From: Halanaerobiales bacterium
GTDB lineage: Bacteria > Bacillota > Halanaerobiia > Halanaerobiales > JADQBU01
Length of the DNA stretch: 10,997 bases
Direction of reading: 5' to 3'
Assembly (NCBI GenBank): GCA_016278435.1
Contig: JADQBU010000063.1
Location: forward strand, 1-10,997
In this document: in pieces, positions 1-7,563 of the stretch
Numbering within the stretch: the stretch's first letter is position 1
Layout: each line of letters opens with the position of its first letter
Program-made: the position numbers and the translations under genes
Notes under the pieces: model-generated
The model's input: only the letters and a program-made list of their open reading frames with translations
Database searches by the model: none
What the model was told of the DNA's origin: nothing

Positions 1-2531
1 GTGATTTTTATGAAATGTTTAATGAAGATGCCCAACTGGCTGCCAGAGTTCTGGATTTAGCCCTTACTTCCCGCAATAAAGGGGGAGGAGAAAAAGCCCC
101 GATGGCTGGTGTACCGGCTCATTCAGCAGCTTCCTATATAGCAGGTTTAATCGAAAAGGATTATAAAGTTGCAATCTGTGAACAGCTAGAAGATGCAGCA
201 AATGCAGACGGCCTGGTAGAAAGAGATGTAATTAGAGTCATTACCCCGGGAACAGTTATCGAAAGCGAACTGCTCAGTGATAAGGAAAATAATTTTCTGG
301 CGTCAGCAGTTTTTAACAATAATATGTTTGGTTTTGCCTATATAGATATATCTACTGGCGAATTTTATTTAACCGAATTTTCAGCTAGTAAGCAGGAAAA
401 AATCTGGGATGAGATAAACAGAATACAGCCCCGGGAAATTATTATTGATTCTTTTTTTAAAGATAATGAATACTACAAAATGGCCCGAAAGCAGCATAAA
501 TTCGTTGTCAATGAAGCAAGAGATATTAACCCTAACCGGGCTTATTCAGAGCTGGTCGAGCATTTTAAGACAAATTCATTATCTGGTTACGGATGTGAAG
601 ATAAAAAGGCTGGTATACTGGCAGCAGGTCAAATCCTGTTTTTTTTACGGGAAACTCAGAAAAGAACCCTACTCCATATTAATACTTTACAGACATATAA
701 TTTAAATGACTACATGGTTCTTGATACTGCTACCCGCCGAAATCTGGAATTGACTACTACTATCAGGGATAATAAGAGAAAGGGCAGTCTACTTAATATC
801 CTGGACAGAACAGTAACTTCAATGGGTGGTAGACTGATAAAAAAATGGATTAACCAGCCCCTGAAGAATAGAAATGACATTAACCACCGGCTGGAGGCCG
901 TTACGGAAATGGTTGAAAATTACACCCTGCTCAATGAGCTAAGGCAAAATATAGATGGTATCTATGACCTGGAGAGAATAATGGGCAAAATCACCTATGA
1001 ATCTGCAAATGCTCGTGATCTTGATTCTCTGAGGTATTCCCTGAATAAATTACCTTCTTTTAAGGATAATCTGGACCAGCTTACCAGTGGTCTATTTACT
1101 GAACTTAAAAATGACTTTGACTCACTTACAGACCTGACTGACTTACTTGAGCAAGCTATCCAAGAGGAACCCCCTGTATCTGTACGGGAGGGTGGTTTAA
1201 TCAGAGATGGTTATAATGAGGAGCTCGATGAATTAAGAGAGTCAGTAACTGTAGGAAAAGACTGGATTACTGGTCTACAGAAAAAGGAAAGGAAAAGAAC
1301 AGGTATTAGTTCTCTGAAAGTGGGCTTTAATAAAGTCTTTGGCTATTATATTGAAGTTACCAATTCAAATCTGGATAAGGTTCCAGAAGACTATACCCGG
1401 AAACAGACCCTTTCCAACAGTGAACGCTATATAATTCCGGAATTAAAGGAAAAAGAAGCCCTGGTCCTGGGTGCAGAAGAGAAGATCAACGACCTTGAAT
1501 ATAAACTCTTTGTTGACGTCAGAAGCGAAATTGGCCAGAATGTAGACAGGATCAAGAAAACTGCAACTATTATTAGTATTACAGATGTACTGTTCTCCCT
1601 GGCTTTAACAGCAATAGAAAAGCAATTTAACAGACCACAAATCACTGATGATGATTTAATAGAGATCACTGGAGGACGGCATCCAGTGGTTGAAGACATG
1701 CAGGAACAGACTTTTGTACCAAATGATACCTATCTGGACTATGATAAAAACCGTTTTATTCTGATTACAGGTCCAAATATGTCGGGAAAATCGACTTATA
1801 TGAGGCAGGTAGCTCTGATTGTACTCCTGGCTCAAATGGGGAGTTTTATTCCTGCTGATACGGCCCAGATTGGGATAGTCGACCGTATTTTTACCCGGGT
1901 TGGAGCCAGTGATGATCTGACAACCGGGCAGAGTACCTTTATGGTGGAAATGAATGAAGTTGCCAATATTGTTCATAATGCCACCCACAGTAGCCTGATT
2001 ATCCTGGATGAGGTAGGCCGGGGAACAAGCACCTATGATGGACTCAGTATCGCCTGGGCGGTTACTGAATACATACATGACCGTAATACCATTGGAGCCA
2101 GAACCCTTTTTGCTACACACTATCACGAATTAACAAAGTTAGAGGAGAAACTTGAAGGGCTTAAAAATTATAATGTGCTGGTTGAGGAGGATGAAAAAGG
2201 AGTTCACTTCCTGCATAAAATTGTTCCCGGTAGTGCTGACCAGAGCTATGGAATTGAAGTAGCCCGCTTAGCCGGTTTACCTGATAAAATTTTAATCAAT
2301 GCACAAAGGATTCTGCAGCAGTTAGAAGCAGGTACTGGAGAAAATAATGAAAATAATTATCCTGAAAATAAGATTGAAGAAGACAGTCAGTTACCGCTCT
2401 TTAAAACAGAACACCCTGTACTTAAAAAAGTAATGCAAACAGACCTTCTTAATATGACCCCCATGGAGGCAATGAACTTTCTCTATCAGATAAAAAAGGA
2501 GATTGATGAAGGAGAGGAAAGAAATGTCTGA
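1..2531 (+). CDS. mutS: DNA mismatch repair protein MutS (5' end missing)
   Basis: MutS binds mismatched or looped DNA and, with ATP, recruits MutL. The gene enters from the left edge: bases 1-2 end a codon and the frame then reads D-F-Y-E-M-F from base 3. F-x-E (6-14) is the mismatch-wedging Phe and Glu of domain I, so the ATG at 15 cannot be the start; by comparison with E. coli about 35 residues are missing. There are 842 whole codons here, and the full protein should be near 875 residues, normal for the family. The C-terminal ABC-type ATPase shows Walker A GPNMSGKST (1770-1796), Walker B LIILDE with Asp-Glu at 2007-2012, the following GRGTSTYDG signature, and the ATHYHEL switch. QLPLF at 2388-2402, in a variable stretch before the C-terminal helical tail, matches the sliding-clamp binding pentapeptide. 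It overlaps mutL by 8 bases. The identification is certain. Confidence 0.98.
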   Translation, partial: DFYEMFNEDAQLAARVLDLALTSRNKGGGEKAPMAGVPAHSAASYIAGLIEKDYKVAICEQLEDAANADGLVERDVIRVITPGTVIESELLSDKENNFLASAVFNNNMFGFAYIDISTGEFYLTEFSASKQEKIWDEINRIQPREIIIDSFFKDNEYYKMARKQHKFVVNEARDINPNRAYSELVEHFKTNSLSGYGCEDKKAGILAAGQILFFLRETQKRTLLHINTLQTYNLNDYMVLDTATRRNLELTTTIRDNKRKGSLLNILDRTVTSMGGRLIKKWINQPLKNRNDINHRLEAVTEMVENYTLLNELRQNIDGIYDLERIMGKITYESANARDLDSLRYSLNKLPSFKDNLDQLTSGLFTELKNDFDSLTDLTDLLEQAIQEEPPVSVREGGLIRDGYNEELDELRESVTVGKDWITGLQKKERKRTGISSLKVGFNKVFGYYIEVTNSNLDKVPEDYTRKQTLSNSERYIIPELKEKEALVLGAEEKINDLEYKLFVDVRSEIGQNVDRIKKTATIISITDVLFSLALTAIEKQFNRPQITDDDLIEITGGRHPVVEDMQEQTFVPNDTYLDYDKNRFILITGPNMSGKSTYMRQVALIVLLAQMGSFIPADTAQIGIVDRIFTRVGASDDLTTGQSTFMVEMNEVANIVHNATHSSLIILDEVGRGTSTYDGLSIAWAVTEYIHDRNTIGARTLFATHYHELTKLEEKLEGLKNYNVLVEEDEKGVHFLHKIVPGSADQSYGIEVARLAGLPDKILINAQRILQQLEAGTGENNENNYPENKIEEDSQLPLFKTEHPVLKKVMQTDLLNMTPMEAMNFLYQIKKEIDEGEERNV
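2511..2517 (+). promoter_or_regulatory. mutL ribosome binding site, decides the ATG at 2524
   Basis: GGAGAGG lies inside the end of mutS, 6 bases before ATG 2524. The in-frame upstream TTG (2503) and ATG (2506) lack this spacing and would add residues before the conserved MutL N-terminus, so 2524 is preferred. Confidence 0.75.
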
Positions 2532-4485
2532 AATTATACAGTTACCACCTGAAGTTGCTGACCAGATTTCTGCCGGGGAAGTTATTGAAAGACCTGCATC
2601 TGTAGTTAAAGAACTGGTTGAGAATTCGATTGATGCCGGCAGCGGCAGAATAATCGTTGAAGTTGATAATGGTGGTAAAGATAAAATCTGGGTCAGGGAC
2701 AATGGGTCTGGTATCAGGGGAAAGGAATTAAAACTGGCTTTTTCACGCTATGCAACCAGTAAAATCCAGGGAATTGATGATTTATACTCTCTACAAACTC
2801 TTGGTTTCAGGGGGGAAGCCCTGGCCAGTATCTCATCTGTTTCACAGATTGAGGTTACGACAAAAATAAAAGACAGTCAAAAAGGAAATTATATTAAAAT
2901 ACGGGGTGGAGAAATTATTGAAGAGAGACCCACAGGCTGTCCGGTCGGCACTGATATCAGGGTACAGGATCTTTTCTACAATACTCCGGCCCGCTATAAG
3001 TACATGAAAACTACAACCACTGAATTCGGACATATAAGTGATGTAATAAACCGGGAAGCCCTGGCCTATCCGGAAATTCAATTTATCTTAAGCCATAATA
3101 ACAAACAGGTACTTTCTACACCCGGTACCGGTAATCTTAAAGATTGTATTTATTCACTCTATGGCCGTGAACTAACAGCTAAATTAATTCCTGTTGATTT
3201 CGAGGATAGGTATATCAAGGTTTCTGGACTTATAGCTCATCCTGATTATTACCGTTCTTCCCGGGTACATGAATTATTTTTTGTTAACCGGCGTCCGGTT
3301 CAGAGTCTTATTTTAAATCAAGGAATAGAAGAAGGATACAGGGGATTAATTCCACGCTCCCGCTATCCTGTTATATTTTTATTTCTGGAACTTAATCCTG
3401 TGATAATCGATGTCAATGTCCATCCTACCAAAAAGGAAGTAAAATTCAGCCGGAATCAAATAATCAAAGAAGTTATTGCTCAGGGTATTAAAGAGGTACT
3501 ACAGTCACGAGATTTTTCATCCAGAATTAAAATTAAAAATAACTCTGATACATTAGAAAGTAAAGATAAGAAAAAATATGACCAATTAAAGCTTGCAAAT
3601 AAAGATAATAAACTTGAAGATACAGGATATCAACAGGATGTGAAAGCTCAAAGTCCTGCTAAAAAAAATAATATAAATAATGAGCAGACATATTATGAAG
3701 AACATACTAATTCTAAGGAACATGTAAAAGTATCAGAGTTCAATAAAATTAAAGAAGATAAATCTGAAGATAAATCTTATGAGAGTAAGCAAAATAGCCA
3801 TAAGAAAAAACCAGATAAAATAGAACAACCTGAAAGAAAACAGGATAAAGACGAATCAACAAACAGGCAAAATTCTGGTTTTATTTTCAATATATCAAAT
3901 AAAGATCTACCTGTTAAAAAAATTGTTGGTCAATCTCATAATTCCTATATAATAGCGGAAGGGAAAGATGGATTATACATATTTGACCAGCATGCAGCCC
4001 ACGAACGAATTTTGTATGAAGAATTTTACAGTAAATATAATAAGAACAGGGTTATAACCCAGCCGCTACTGGTTCCGGTAAATATTGAACTAACAGTAAG
4101 TGAAATGGAAGTCTTAAAAAAATATATGAATGAACTGAATAATCTTGGTTTCAGACTGGAGGCTTTCGGTAGCAGAAGTTATATTATCAGGGAAGTTCCT
4201 CTGACACTTAAGAATAAGTCCAATAAAAGTATTGTCCGAGAAATAATTGATAAACTAATTGATGAAGGAAAAACCATGGATAAAGCAGAACTAATCAAAC
4301 AGGTTATAACCTACATGTCCTGCCGGGGAGCAATCATGGCCGGGGAAAAACTGGAGACTTCTGAGATGGAGAAAATTATAATTGATTTATACCGAACTGA
4401 AAATCCTTTCCGCTGTCCACACGGGAGACCTACAATTATTCAGTTGACAGATAATGAGCTTAAAAAGGGGTTTAAGAGAAAATGA
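2524..4485 (+). CDS. mutL: DNA mismatch repair endonuclease MutL
   Basis: MutL links mismatch recognition by MutS to strand incision. The 653-residue product has an N-terminal GHKL ATPase: ERPASVVKELVEN with the catalytic Glu30 and Mg-binding Asn34, DNGSG (59-63), and the ATSKI and LGFRGEAL motifs. A low-complexity Lys/Glu/Asp/Asn linker (about residues 335-455) follows, then a C-terminal dimerisation domain. That domain has DQHAAHE-x4-E (488-499), the metal-dependent nicking motif of MutL from bacteria lacking MutH, with SCR (599-601) and CPHGRP (631-636), the other metal-site motifs. QPLLVP (513-518) resembles the MutL clamp-binding QxxxxP motif. The linker contains an exact tandem 12-base duplication (3754-3777) and an A8 run (3661-3668). 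It overlaps mutS by 8 bases and miaA by 4, so all three are probably translationally coupled. The start is chosen from the Shine-Dalgarno spacing and the MSEIIQLPPEVADQI N-terminus. Confidence 0.97.
   Translation: MSEIIQLPPEVADQISAGEVIERPASVVKELVENSIDAGSGRIIVEVDNGGKDKIWVRDNGSGIRGKELKLAFSRYATSKIQGIDDLYSLQTLGFRGEALASISSVSQIEVTTKIKDSQKGNYIKIRGGEIIEERPTGCPVGTDIRVQDLFYNTPARYKYMKTTTTEFGHISDVINREALAYPEIQFILSHNNKQVLSTPGTGNLKDCIYSLYGRELTAKLIPVDFEDRYIKVSGLIAHPDYYRSSRVHELFFVNRRPVQSLILNQGIEEGYRGLIPRSRYPVIFLFLELNPVIIDVNVHPTKKEVKFSRNQIIKEVIAQGIKEVLQSRDFSSRIKIKNNSDTLESKDKKKYDQLKLANKDNKLEDTGYQQDVKAQSPAKKNNINNEQTYYEEHTNSKEHVKVSEFNKIKEDKSEDKSYESKQNSHKKKPDKIEQPERKQDKDESTNRQNSGFIFNISNKDLPVKKIVGQSHNSYIIAEGKDGLYIFDQHAAHERILYEEFYSKYNKNRVITQPLLVPVNIELTVSEMEVLKKYMNELNNLGFRLEAFGSRSYIIREVPLTLKNKSNKSIVREIIDKLIDEGKTMDKAELIKQVITYMSCRGAIMAGEKLETSEMEKIIIDLYRTENPFRCPHGRPTIIQLTDNELKKGFKRK
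3754..3777 (+). repeat. Exact tandem 12-base duplication inside mutL
   Basis: GAAGATAAATCT occurs twice back to back, in frame, encoding EDKS-EDKS in the disordered linker of MutL. A gain or loss of one unit would leave the reading frame intact. It could be a recent slippage product or chance in a Lys/Glu/Asp/Ser-rich linker. Confidence 0.9.
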
Positions 4486-5429
4486 TCAACAATAGATATC
4501 CTTTATTAGTAATTCTGGGGCCAACAGCAGTTGGAAAAACAGAATTATCACTTTCCCTTGCCCATGAAGTTAAAGGAGAGATTATATCAGCTGATTCCAT
4601 GCAGGTATACAGGGGCCTTGATATCGGAACTGCCAAGGTGAGTCCGGATGAAAGAAAAGAGGTTCCACACCATTTAATCGATATCATTGAACCAGACCAG
4701 GAATTCTCTGTAGCTGATTTTCAGGAAATGGTAGATAGACTGATTCCACAAATATGTAATAGAGGCAGGTTGCCGATGATGGTTGGAGGAACCGGCCTTT
4801 ATATAAAAGCTGTTGTTGAAGGATTTATGCTGCCGGAAATGGAAACAGATAGAGAACTGCGCAGGAAGCTCAGAAAGAAAGCCCGTGAATATGGCAATAA
4901 GCATGTTCATCAGATGCTGGAAGAGATCGATCCCGAACTGGCTGCTAAATTACATCCCAATGACCTGAGAAGAATTATCAGAGGAATTGAGATTTACCAC
5001 CAGACAGGTCAAACTAAAACATATTTTAAGAAAAAACAGGAAAAAGAGTCAGGCCGTTATAGGGCCTTGAAAATTGGACTGTTAAGGGAGAGGGAGGAAC
5101 TTTATCAGCGTATAAATCAGCGGGTTGATAAAATGATTGCTGATGGACTTATTGCTGAAGTTAAGTCTCTGCTGGCCGGTAAAACTGAGTTGAGTAAAAC
5201 TGCCCGGCAAGCCCTTGGTTATAAAGAGATTATTGATTTTCTGAATGGTGAATATGATCTTGAAGAAGCGGTCAGATTAATTAAACGTGATACCAGACAC
5301 TATGCCAAAAAACAGTTAACCTGGTTTAAAAGGGATGATGATATTCACTGGTTAAATTGTTCTGAATTAAGTTCTGCGAAAATATTTACATATACCCGGG
5401 AGTTGATAAGGAAGTTCAATGCAAGATAA
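4482..5429 (+). CDS. miaA: tRNA dimethylallyltransferase MiaA
   Basis: MiaA transfers a dimethylallyl group from dimethylallyl diphosphate to N6 of A37 in tRNAs reading UNN codons, forming i6A. In many bacteria MiaB then methylthiolates it. The 315-residue product has the family's usual length. It shows the P-loop GPTAVGKT (13-20), the conserved DSMQVYRGLDIGTAK block with the catalytic Asp38, GGTGLY (102-107), and RQALGYKE (242-249), with the Gln that takes part in tRNA recognition. A basic C-terminal segment (KRDTRHYAKKQLTWFKRD) is also typical. The ATG overlaps the mutL TGA as ATGA, so translation is probably coupled. AAAGGGG (4464-4470) is a weak, rather distant ribosome binding site, which fits coupling. 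miaA next to mutL is a widely conserved arrangement, whereas the next gene here is fbp rather than the often-seen hfq. Confidence 0.98.
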   Translation: MINNRYPLLVILGPTAVGKTELSLSLAHEVKGEIISADSMQVYRGLDIGTAKVSPDERKEVPHHLIDIIEPDQEFSVADFQEMVDRLIPQICNRGRLPMMVGGTGLYIKAVVEGFMLPEMETDRELRRKLRKKAREYGNKHVHQMLEEIDPELAAKLHPNDLRRIIRGIEIYHQTGQTKTYFKKKQEKESGRYRALKIGLLREREELYQRINQRVDKMIADGLIAEVKSLLAGKTELSKTARQALGYKEIIDFLNGEYDLEEAVRLIKRDTRHYAKKQLTWFKRDDDIHWLNCSELSSAKIFTYTRELIRKFNAR

Positions 5430-5491
5430 TCTTTCAATGCAGAGTTTAATTGAGAAAGATGACTTTATTTAGTAATTTAATGAGAAAAGAT
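5415..5491 (+). repeat. Two imperfect direct repeats between miaA and fbp
   Basis: TTCAATGCA occurs at 5415-5423 (in the miaA end) and again at 5433-5441, 18 bases apart. TTTAATTGAGAAAGAT (5445-5460) and TTTAATGAGAAAAGAT (5476-5491) are near-copies 31 bases apart. Such pairs can mark tandem regulator sites or a small ancestral duplication, but in A+T-rich DNA they can also be chance. Confidence 0.5.
5429..5460 (+). other. A+T-rich imperfect hairpin after miaA
   Basis: ATCTTT (5429-5434) can pair with AAAGAT (5455-5460) and CAAT (5435-5438) with ATTG (5449-5452). This gives a 10-bp stem with a 2-base bulge and a 10-base loop, starting at the last base of the miaA stop codon. It is low in G+C and followed only by GACTTTATTT, so it is at best a weak terminator or attenuator. 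It may have no function. Confidence 0.25.
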
Positions 5492-5502
5492 AGGAGTTTA
5501 AA

Positions 5503-7452
5503 ATGGATGAAATCAAGTATTTAAAATTGTTATCTGAACAGTTTCCTAATATACCGGCAGTAAGTACTGAAATAATTAACCTGAATGCCATCTTGAATCT
5601 TCCTAAAAGTACAGAGCTTTTTATTACAGATCTGCATGGAGAATATGAGTCTTTTCAATATATGTTAAATACTGCGTCAGGTGTAATTGAATATAAAATA
5701 AAACAGATTTTTAAAGGAGAAATTTCAGAGGAAGAACGAATAGAGCTTGCCTCTTTAATATTTTATCCTGAAGAGAAACTGGAAAGACTCAGGGAAGAGC
5801 AGGGTGAAATCTCCAGAGAAAATTATACATTATTTTTAAATAGAGCAATTAAATTGAGTAAGGAAGTATCTTCAATTTATACCCGCTCAAAGGTAAGAAA
5901 AGCACTTCCCAGGGAGTTTTCTTATATATTAGAAGAGCTGCTGAACTTAAAAGAGGATGATATTAACAAAAGAGAATATCATGATAAAATTGTTTCTACT
6001 ATTATAGAAATCGGCCAGTCTGAGAATTTTATTATCTCTCTGGCAAAATTAATTCAGCGCTTTGCCATTGATAAGCTACATATTGTTGGAGATATTTTCG
6101 ATAGGGGCCCCAAACCTCATAAAATTATTGAGGAATTAAAAGACCACCATGATGTTGATATACAGTGGGGAAATCATGACATTTTATGGATGGGAGCAGG
6201 ACTGGGTCAAAAAGCCCTAATTGCAACTGCAATTAGAATTACCGTAAGATATGGAAATCTGGAAATGCTGGAAGAGGGTTATGGTATAAATATGAGACCG
6301 CTTGCGAGATTGGCTATGGAATATTATGATAACTGTGATATTTTCAGTCCAAAGCTGATAGAAAAAGAAATAGATGATCAAGAAGAGCTGATAAGTTCAC
6401 AGATGCAGAAAGCGATTGCTGTTATCCAGTTTAAACTGGAGGGCAATCTGATCAAAAGACGCTCTGAATTCAATATGAATGAAGCCCTTTATTTAGAAAA
6501 AATTGATTATGATAGAGGAGTAATCAATTTAAATGGTAGAGAATACGAATTAACAGACAAGTATTTCCCTACCATTGAACCTGATGATCCCTATAAATTA
6601 AATCAGGCAGAACAGGAAGTTATTGACCAGCTCAGCAAATCTTTTAAAAATAATGAAAAACTGCAGAAAGATATTAGATTCCTCTTTAACAATGGCAGTA
6701 TGTACAAAAAATACAATGGTAATTTATTATTTCACGGCTGTGTACCACTTGATAAAAATGACGACTTCTCATGTGTAAATATTGGTGGAAAGACTGCCAG
6801 AGGAAAAGAATTGCTTGATTTTTTCCAGGATATTGTAAGAAAAAGCTATTCTTATAAAGAGGGGAACGAGGATCAAAGAGATTGGCTCTGGTATCTGTGG
6901 AGAGGCGAATATTCTCCACTCTTTGGTAAGGACAGAATGACCACTTTTCTCCGCTATTTTACAGATGAAGAAGATAAATCACTTTATAAGGAAAATAAAA
7001 ATCCATATTATGCTCTCAGGGAAAATGAAAATATCTGCAAAAAAATACTAGAGGAGTTCGCTATGGATCCTGATAAGGGCAAGATAATCAACGGTCATAC
7101 TCCAGTTGAGGAAAAGCAGGGAGAAAGTCCTATTAAAGGAAATGGAAGGCTTCTCGTCATTGACGGGGGAATATCGGCTGCCTACCACAAGAAAACCGGT
7201 ATTGCTGGTTATACCTTGACCTATAATCACTCAGAACTGCGGTTGATTTCTCATAAGCCATACATTTCCAAAGAAAAAGCTCTAAATAAGGGTAATCATG
7301 TTACACTTGATTCGATGAGGGTAAATAAATTTAAGGAAAAGCTGAAAATAAGTGATACAGATATTGGTGCCAAACTCCAGGAAGATGTAGAGTATTTATA
7401 TAAATTATTAGAGGCATATCAGTCAGGTGTTATTAAAGAAAAATATTCTTGA
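5503..7452 (+). CDS. fbp: Fructose-1,6-bisphosphatase, class III
   Basis: This enzyme hydrolyses fructose 1,6-bisphosphate to fructose 6-phosphate, the committed step of gluconeogenesis, in the cytoplasm. The 649-residue protein matches the Firmicutes class III (Bacillus Fbp) family, unrelated to class I/II enzymes, which runs to roughly 640-670 residues. The N-terminal FPNIPAVSTEIINLNAILNL block is family-specific. The metallophosphatase metal-site motifs are complete: DLHGE (43-47), GDIFDRGP (196-203), WGNHD (222-226), LFHG with His411, and NGHTP (530-534). Bacillus homologues need Mn2+ and respond to phosphoenolpyruvate; that is family knowledge, not visible here. The ATG follows AGGAG (5492-5496) by 6 bases. 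It stands apart from miaA by 73 bases and from spoVK by 111, so it may be transcribed alone or by read-through. No convincing promoter of its own is visible. Confidence 0.97.
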   Translation: MDEIKYLKLLSEQFPNIPAVSTEIINLNAILNLPKSTELFITDLHGEYESFQYMLNTASGVIEYKIKQIFKGEISEEERIELASLIFYPEEKLERLREEQGEISRENYTLFLNRAIKLSKEVSSIYTRSKVRKALPREFSYILEELLNLKEDDINKREYHDKIVSTIIEIGQSENFIISLAKLIQRFAIDKLHIVGDIFDRGPKPHKIIEELKDHHDVDIQWGNHDILWMGAGLGQKALIATAIRITVRYGNLEMLEEGYGINMRPLARLAMEYYDNCDIFSPKLIEKEIDDQEELISSQMQKAIAVIQFKLEGNLIKRRSEFNMNEALYLEKIDYDRGVINLNGREYELTDKYFPTIEPDDPYKLNQAEQEVIDQLSKSFKNNEKLQKDIRFLFNNGSMYKKYNGNLLFHGCVPLDKNDDFSCVNIGGKTARGKELLDFFQDIVRKSYSYKEGNEDQRDWLWYLWRGEYSPLFGKDRMTTFLRYFTDEEDKSLYKENKNPYYALRENENICKKILEEFAMDPDKGKIINGHTPVEEKQGESPIKGNGRLLVIDGGISAAYHKKTGIAGYTLTYNHSELRLISHKPYISKEKALNKGNHVTLDSMRVNKFKEKLKISDTDIGAKLQEDVEYLYKLLEAYQSGVIKEKYS

Positions 7453-7487
7453 CAAAAATACTTAAGCTCACATTCCCAAAAATTAAA

Positions 7488-7518
7488 TTAACAACTTTGC
7501 CTTTAAAAGCATATATTA
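7488..7518 (+). promoter_or_regulatory. Candidate spoVK promoter (sigma-K-like, or sigma-A)
   Basis: AC (7491-7492), 17 bases, then CATATATTA (7510-7518) fits the Bacillus sigma-K consensus AC-N16-17-CATANNNTA at every specified base. The same stretch also reads as a vegetative promoter: TTAACA (7488-7493), 18 bases, TATATT (7512-7517), one mismatch in each hexamer. The -10 also resembles sigma-E CATACANT with one mismatch. Transcription would begin near 7524-7526, about 40 bases before spoVK. The choice between sigma factors is inference. Confidence 0.45.
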
Positions 7519-7529
7519 ATAGGTGTCAG

Positions 7530-7562
7530 GGATTCCTTTAAATCAGTAATCGGGGGGAATTC
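7530..7562 (+). other. Possible hairpin covering the spoVK ribosome binding site
   Basis: GGATTCC (7530-7536) can pair with GGAATTC (7556-7562): 7 bp including one G-U pair, with a 19-base loop. The 3' arm takes in the end of the GGGGGG Shine-Dalgarno run (7552-7557), 6 bases before the ATG at 7564, so it could lower translation initiation. The stem is short and the loop long, so it may not matter. Confidence 0.25.
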
Positions 7563-7563
7563 A

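Noticed and set aside
1656..2126. A 156-codon open frame on the minus strand inside mutS
   Set aside because: It lies opposite the highly conserved MutS ATPase region, has no recognisable product or ribosome binding site, and is explained as an antisense shadow of that coding sequence.
7449..7454. A perfect TTGACA -35 hexamer at the fbp stop codon
   Set aside because: No -10-like hexamer occurs at 16-18 bases downstream (the sequence there is ATTCCC-like), so it is not a usable promoter; the pair further downstream is better.
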